DNA from: Owenia fusiformis
Lineage: Eukaryota > Annelida > Polychaeta > Sabellida > Oweniidae
NCBI GenBank assembly: GCA_903813345.2
Contig: CAIIXF020000011.1
Span: 10,080,842 to 10,144,841 of the forward strand
Direction of reading: 5' to 3'
Length of the DNA: 64,000 bases
Shown here: in pieces, positions 58,199 through 64,000 of the stretch
How positions within the stretch are numbered: position 1 is the first letter of the stretch
Layout of the letters: every line of letters starts with the position of its first letter
Notes under the pieces: generated by a model
Told to the model about the DNA's origin: nothing
What the model saw: the letters and a program-made list of their open reading frames with translations, nothing else
Database searches by the model: none
Translations under genes and position numbers: made by a program

Positions 58199-60632
58199 AT
58201 TATTATTATTATGAGCTTTATTATACTTGTATCCCACATTTGGGCAAAGTGTACAGCTTAAACAGAAAAAAATGAAAAAGCTTAACTAATTATCTATATC
58301 GTATATTAACTAATCAAAAGGTGCTTGATCATTGCAAGATTTTATTGGATGCATTTCGTGTTTTTTTCTCTCTCGATAAAAATATTAGATATATATTTTG
58401 CTAGTATATTTAATACTATTCCCTCTGAATTAAATAGAAACATTAATTTATGTTCCACGTTATTCATGTTTTCTAAATTTTGACAGTGTTTTTTTTATTT
58501 TATCCATGTAACTTGACCGAACATCTTTTAACTTATTGCATTCTAATAGGAAATGGCATTCTAAACCGGTTTTCTTGTTACACATAAAACATTTTCTTTC
58601 TTCAATAGGGGTAATTATCCCAACGAACGAAGTTCGGTAGGGATATAGTGAAGCCCTCCGTCCGTCCGTCAGTCTGTCAGTCCGTCAGTCAGTCAGTCCG
58701 TCCGTCCGTCCGGAAGATAACTCAAATATTAGTAGACGGATTTTCTTCATATTTGGTGGAAAGATGTATATTGATGAATAGTTTTACGCAAAAAAAATTT
58801 TTTCAAGATGGCCACCGCTTTAAAAATGACGGGACTTTTTCGCAAAAATCATAAATTTTTCATTCTAAACCAAAGAAATTAATATTATTGTTTGAAATTT
58901 TGGTAATGTATTCGCAACATCTATCTATTTCACATATTTTCCGTGTTTTTCGTCCTGACCCCCAGGGGCCGTGTATGGGGGGTCAGGAAAACAGAAATTT
59001 TCGCTAATTTTTAGATCTTTCTGAAGTATAGCTTTATTATACTCAAATGAAAGGCAATTAAGAGAAGATTGCAAATATTGTATCTTTTTTCTGATTCGAG
59101 CCTCATTAAATTCAAAATGGCCGTCTAATGTACGATTTTGCAATCATTTTTCGATCCCTTCAAAGTATGGCTATATTATACTCAAATTGAAGGAATTTTG
59201 GAGTAGATCACAATTACGCTATTATTTTTCAGATTTGTACCTCAGAAAATTCAAAATGGCTGCTTTGCAGGAATTCGCAATTCTAAAATCTAAATTTTTC
59301 AATTTTAACCAAAGTAATGAGTATAATTGATTGGAATTCGGTAATTGATATTTTGTTCGTTGGGATTTGCTACTCCGCGGAGTTGCCATTATCTAGTTGG
59401 TTTTGTGTAACGACCTGTTTCGATTTCTAATTTATGTGCGCTAATTCTTAGCTTTGTCAAGTTATTTCTGTCTATTTCATTTTTGATTAAATCCAAGTAG
59501 GGTTCCTTGTTCCATTTTGCCCTTATTATCTTATAAAACCTCAATTTACCATTATTTGATTTTATTTTAGTTTCCCAAAATTGTATGTATCTATTTTCCA
59601 GTAATTTCTTAATTTCTCTTGGTTTTAAGTTTAAATAGTTTGGTGAAGTACCATTGTAAATATATTTAAGTACATCATTGATGTGCGTGAGCCATGATTG
59701 TTTATTCATATCTGTCAGTTGTTTATTTACCTCAAGGGCTTCACGTAGAAGCGAGTCGGTTCCTTTATTGTTAATATGATTAAGATATTTCATTTGTTGA
59801 TAAAACAAAGAAATAAATAGTGGAAACCTACCTAAATCGCCTCGTGTAGCGTCATTACTGGCCTTTCTGTTAACACCGAGTATCGATTTCATGATATATG
59901 AAGAGATTCAAATGTTATTCCATCATATCCCTTTTCTAATGCCCATTGTGGGTCTTTTTTAATTTTACTCGAGTTTAAGATACCCGTACCCCATATATCA
60001 GATCCATAGAGGCATATGGGCTTTATGAGTTGATCAAATAGTTTTAAGCATAATGATGGTTTCATATTACCATTAGAAATTAGACTTAATAATTTAAATT
60101 TTGCCTTTTCAGCTTTGTCTTTGACATGCTGGGCTGCAGGTCTCATTGACCCACTTATGCTAATTCCATTCCCAGGTAAATGTATCGTGAAACAGATTCT
60201 ATTTTGTAATTTCCTATAAAGAAGTGATTATCAATAAGTCTACCATTTTTATTCATTACCATAATTTTGGTTTTATCAGTGTTGATATTTAAGTGCCATT
60301 CTTCACAGTATTTTTCTAATTTGTCCAATTTGGTTTGCATTTCATCTTTTGAGGATGCGATAATTACTAAGTCATTAGCAAAAGGGAGGCTTCCAATTCG
60401 CTTATTATTTAATAAAGGGTCTGTTTTGAGATCTAATGTTTTAATAATGTCATTTGACATTTATATATATATTAAATAGAAGAGGACTTAGGGGGTCCCC
60501 CTGTTGTATTCCCTTGTTACAGTCAAATTCATTGGTAAATAAACCCTCATTATCTAGTCTGACTCTTGCTTTTGATTGTGAATATATATATCTTATCATT
60601 TTATAGAATAAACCGTTTACCCCCGATTGCAA
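58199..60632 (-). pseudogene. LINE copy B (RT to tail), split by a Helitron
   Basis: In minus-strand order: RT motif GIQQGDPLSPLLFN (about 60520), LPFANDLVII (catalytic FADD changed to FAND, about 60385), LNINTDKTKIMV, PSLCLKLFDQLIKPICLYGS, NDATRGDLGRFPL and ETGRYTKP. The Helitron (58618-59396) follows, and then ITPIEERKCFMCNKK and HFLLEC, a zinc knuckle, with an ATA-type tail at 58199-58215. Frames change at about 60455, 60150 and 59890, so it is dead. Removing the Helitron restores TKP-II-TPIE in one frame. Confidence 0.82.
58618..59396 (+). mobile_element. Short non-autonomous Helitron, copy 2 (779 bp)
   Basis: Starts TCCCAACGAACGAA after A and ends with hairpin ACTCCGCGGAGT, TGCCATTATCTAG before T. 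Same family as 13805-14347, with a GTCCGTC-rich 5' part. No target duplication, as expected for Helitrons; excision in silico rejoins the LINE reading frame. Confidence 0.87.
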
Positions 60633-60639
60633 AATAATA

Positions 60640-62860
60640 ATAATAGGATTTTATTAGTACTGATTCCCTTTTAGGGCCAAACCCCGGGGGCCAAACGACA
60701 TATAAAATGTAATACTTTGATATAAGAATCCTGTCTCTACCAATCATTAGATACTTTATCATGTCAGCAGATTATTTTAATATGATCCCCTCACTCGTCA
60801 ATAGAAAAATTGTCTTTTGGTGGTCATTCATGTTTTTAAAATTACTACACAGGTTTTCAAGTTTTTCAATATGGGATTTTCTGATAAACTCTAATTTTTT
60901 ACATTTGAAAACAAGAACACAAATGTGTACAAAATGTCCCCACCAATGGGTGATCCCGTCAAATGGTTATCCTGAAAATGAGTAGACAAGACTTTACTGG
61001 CACAATTTGAGGACGGAAAATCCAAAATAGCCACCTTAAAATTTACCCAGAATCCCCAAAAATAAGTTAGTTCTAGATTTTCATACTAAGAACAACCCCT
61101 GAAAATTTGAAATTGATCCGTCAACAGTTAAACAAGACTTTACGGACAAGATTTTAGGATGGAAAATCAAAAATGGCTGCCTTGACATTTACCCAGAATG
61201 TCAAAAAACTAATCAGTTCTAGATTTTCATACTAAGAAATAAGAATCATCCCTAAAAATTTGAAATTGATCTACCAAACGCTTCACCTGAAAACGCGTAG
61301 ACAAGACTTTACAGACAAGATTTTAGGACAGAAAATCCAAAATGGCTGCCTTTACATTTACCCAGAATGCCAAAAAACTAATCAAATTCAGATTTTCATA
61401 CTAAGAATCATCTCTGAAAATTCGAAATTGATCTACCAAACGGTTCACCCAAAAATGCGTAGACAAGACTTTACAGGCAATATTTTAAGACGGAAAATCC
61501 AATATGGCTGCCTTGAAATTTATCCAGAATGCCAAAAAATTAATCAGATCTAGATTTTCATACTAAGAATCATCCCTGAAAATTTGAAATTGATCTACCA
61601 AACGGTTTACATGAAAATGCGTATAGACAAGACTTTACAGACAAGATTTTAGGACGGAAAATCCAAAATGGCTGCCTTGACATTTACCCAGAATGCCATA
61701 AAACTGTTCAGATCTAGATTTTCATACTAAAAATCATCCCTGAAAATTTGAAATTGATCTACCAAACGGTTCACCTGAAAACGCGTAGACAAGACTTTAC
61801 AGACAAGATTTTAGGACAGAAAAAAACCAAAATGGCCGACAATAAAAAAGTGATTATGAGTTTTTGCTGATTTCCTTTTACAAAATTATCACATATAACT
61901 ACTATTAACAATAACATAGGCTTTTACAACAAATTACACCTGAAATTATTTATAAAGCTACTTAATAGTTAAAGTATGAAAACTCAAAAACACCATTCAA
62001 TATGATACAAAGTATTATCGTGCGCTAACTTTTCTTAAGACATTCAAAATGGCTGACATGACTGAGCTAACAGGTCCAAAACCTAATCAGATGTAGAATG
62101 AAGTGAGCTGAACAAGATGTTAAAGTTTTAAAAGCAACTGTGACGCCGTTTTTGGCAGACAAGGATTTTAGCGTTTGACCTCAAAATGACCGACAGGAAG
62201 TAGCTATCGAGTTAAAGTTTTTCATCCACATCTGTATGCACTCACAAGTTATTCCTGAAAATATGAAGGTGATACCTGTAGCGGTTTTGGAGAAAACAGC
62301 CGGACGTACGGACGGACGGACAGACAGACAACCAGACGGACGGACGCGCCTAGGACGACAATATGGCCCCACACTATGTGGTGGGGACATAAAAAAGTTT
62401 GTTTCATCTTCTATAACCGAGTCCTTACATATTTTACAAAATCGACTATTAAGATCAGTAATTGGTTTTGTATATCGGCCTCTATCTATCTCTCGATTGT
62501 GGCCGCTTATATGTAATCTTGTTAAATGTTTAGCGTTTGAAACTGTCGTTTCTGAAAGGTAGTTTAAATCCAAAGTGCGATTTTAGTTGTTTAAATAATC
62601 TAAGTTTCCCCCCATTCCCACTTGTCAGATTCTTCCAATATACTTGATATAGCAAGCCTATTTGTGCTCATCTCTATGTTTACCTTATCTTCAAGATTCA
62701 ATTCATCAGACATTTTTATTTTAATATGGCACAGTATATTTTTGAGTTGTTTGTGCCATGTAAAGGTGTTATTTGTTAAATCAAATGTTTTACTCATACA
62801 TGTAATTAATGAATCGTTTAGTAAACTCCCATATGAGCAAAAAGTGAAACTAAAGTAATT
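60640..62860 (-). pseudogene. LINE copy A, C-terminal part, split by a TIR element
   Basis: Minus frames 62797-62600 (FDLTNNTFTWHKQLKNILCH) and 62573-62391 (LTRLHISGHNREIDRGRYTK, FCKICKDSVIEDETNFF) are the same region as in copy B. After the inserted element, 60933 downward continues with KCKKLEFIRKSHIEKLENLC and a 3'UTR ending in an ATT-repeat tail at about 60640-60655. Confidence 0.75.
60934..62390. mobile_element. TIR element with internal 165-bp tandem units
   Basis: Ends ATGTCCCCACCA and inverted TGGGGACAT (GTGGTGGGGACAT). The interior has about six units of roughly 165 bp (about 60985-61850) built from AGACAAGACTTTACAGACAA, AAAATGGCTGCCTTGACATT, TACCCAGAATGCCAAAAAAC and TGAAATTGATCTACCAAACG. 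GACGGACGGACAGACAG lies near the right end (62310-62350). It interrupts LINE copy A. A 97-codon frame (61260-61553) just reads the units. Confidence 0.75.
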
Positions 62861-62914
62861 GAATTGTGGTTGAATATGAAATAAAGCTAAAATAAAAAAT
62901 AACTGTTTTCATGT

Positions 62915-62992
62915 GACTAGATTTGAACCCAGGCCTATATCGGACACTAGTCCTAAGTACATGTACCAACCATTACACCATAGAGACATGAC
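62915..62992 (-). repeat. tRNA-derived SINE remnant or tRNA pseudogene
   Basis: On the minus strand, CTCTATGGTGTAATGGTTGG fits an A box and GGGTTCAAATC (plus 62920-62930) a B box about 40 bp later, the Pol III promoter layout of a tRNA. The T stem and acceptor ends do not pair properly, so it is not a working tRNA gene. Confidence 0.55.
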
Positions 62993-64000
62993 CCTTTACC
63001 CTTTGCATTCGTTTGACTTCTCTTCTTAAAAGAGAGCTTCGTCTGTAGTTTAACTAGACTCTGCACGCAGGGTATGACCCTTAGACACAGTCACCACATA
63101 AATATACCTCCACGTCCACTGACATGGTTTCAGGCGTGTAGCTAAACAGAAGATTTTCTTAAACATGTACTTGAGCGTGGACCTTACGCGTTCAGGTTCA
63201 CGGTTTGCATTTGAACATGTAGCTTAACCTCTCTAGTGTCTTGTTGATTTTCCTTGTTTAAAGGGATCCAACACCTTACAAAAGTTCTTAACGGAGAGAA
63301 ATAAGGGAAAATGCTTGCCGGATTCTGAATCTGTGTATTTTTTAATGATTTTTCACCGTCTTAGAATTTCAATTTTTTTCCTTTGAAAAAATGAGATTTG
63401 CATTGTTTTCCAATTAGAAAAATGAGTAAACATGAATAGCTCGAAATCTAACAGTGAGATTTTATTTTAAAAAATCATGGATATCAAGGCGAAATATAGC
63501 TATACAGTAAACATAAAAAAGCAATGCTTGGACTCTTCATATTCACACAAAAAATTAATTAGTCAATGAGGTTTGATATTTGTGAGAATAAGTTGTACGA
63601 GGTGCAATGCTCTACAAACACCAGACTACAGGGTGGATTAGGATCAATGATACACATAAAAATTAATTTAAAAATATTTCATGATAATTATCTCAAACAA
63701 AAGCAGTTAGCGAAGGATACGTTTCATTACACTCAATAAATAATTATCACTTTTGACTATATATACATATCTCATGGGAATGTATTTCCATCTGCTCAAA
63801 ATATCATATTTTAGCTTCGAAAATCACAATCGTTGGATAATACATTTGTCTCAGAATGATAGGCCACCCTGTAGCAATGTAGCTTTCACTTGAAGTGTAC
63901 CCTTGAGAATAATGAACTTACTTTCAAATTGGTCTTGCTTTTGTGGTGTATGTGGCTTTTTAGCAAATCTGCCACGCTCATTTCTTTCCAGAACCATCTT
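62993..64000. other. Anonymous sequence to window end
   Basis: No gene, RNA or repeat structure recognised. Confidence 0.35.

Overview
The window looks like AT-rich nuclear DNA of an invertebrate animal, most likely a marine, mollusc-like one. This rests on spliceosomal introns with GT-AG borders and phase-matched exons, non-LTR retrotransposons, Helitrons, mariner, PIF/Harbinger, hAT-like, Mutator-like and CAC-ended transposons, and no bacterial gene organisation. I recognise no conserved host gene. Almost the whole 64 kb is transposable elements nested in one another, and most short open frames are chance frames inside them. LAYOUT: 1-1.4 kb holds a frameshifted element-derived coding fragment. 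1.4-5 kb holds foldback elements, including an 830-bp element with a 9-bp target duplication. 5.1-6.2 kb is the 3' end of an L1-like LINE. 6.2-8.6 kb is a tandem array (about 345-bp unit) broken by a mariner copy. From about 33 kb back to 8.6 kb on the minus strand runs one nearly complete CR1/L2-like LINE: ORF1 at 31.6-32.8 kb, ORF2 at 24.5-27.6 kb, and a final 3' end at 8.57-8.72 kb. That LINE has been split by a foldback element (27.8-31.4 kb) and by a 15.7-kb DNA transposon (8720-24392). CENTREPIECE: the 15.7-kb element has 585-bp terminal inverted repeats, a 5-bp target duplication (TATTA), and an insertion site that can be verified because the LINE 3' tail resumes on the far side. It carries two divergent spliced genes 338 bp apart: a two-exon seven-finger C2H2 protein (minus) and a five-exon protein of 1,658 aa (plus). 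The larger protein has an N-terminal C2H2-like finger, a complete-looking YqaJ-type nuclease core, NLS-like stretches and a possible DDE-type core that is completed only after splicing. Exons are open, while later insertions (Helitron, MITEs) sit in introns and flanks. The genes probably form the mobility and regulatory module of a poorly described giant transposon, or have been co-opted. 33-44 kb: MITEs, long perfect palindromes, a 2-kb foldback element with a 5-bp duplication, and a 622-bp tandem array invaded by a 2.4-kb element. That element also has a 5-bp duplication and CACGGTG ends, with its exact empty site preserved in neighbouring array units. 44-57 kb: minisatellites, Mutator-like short elements with 9-10-bp duplications, a broken PIF/Harbinger element and a large decayed inverted repeat. 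57.7-62.9 kb: three truncated LINE copies head to tail, one split by a short Helitron and one by a TIR element. A tRNA-like SINE remnant lies at 62.9 kb; the last kilobase shows nothing recognisable.
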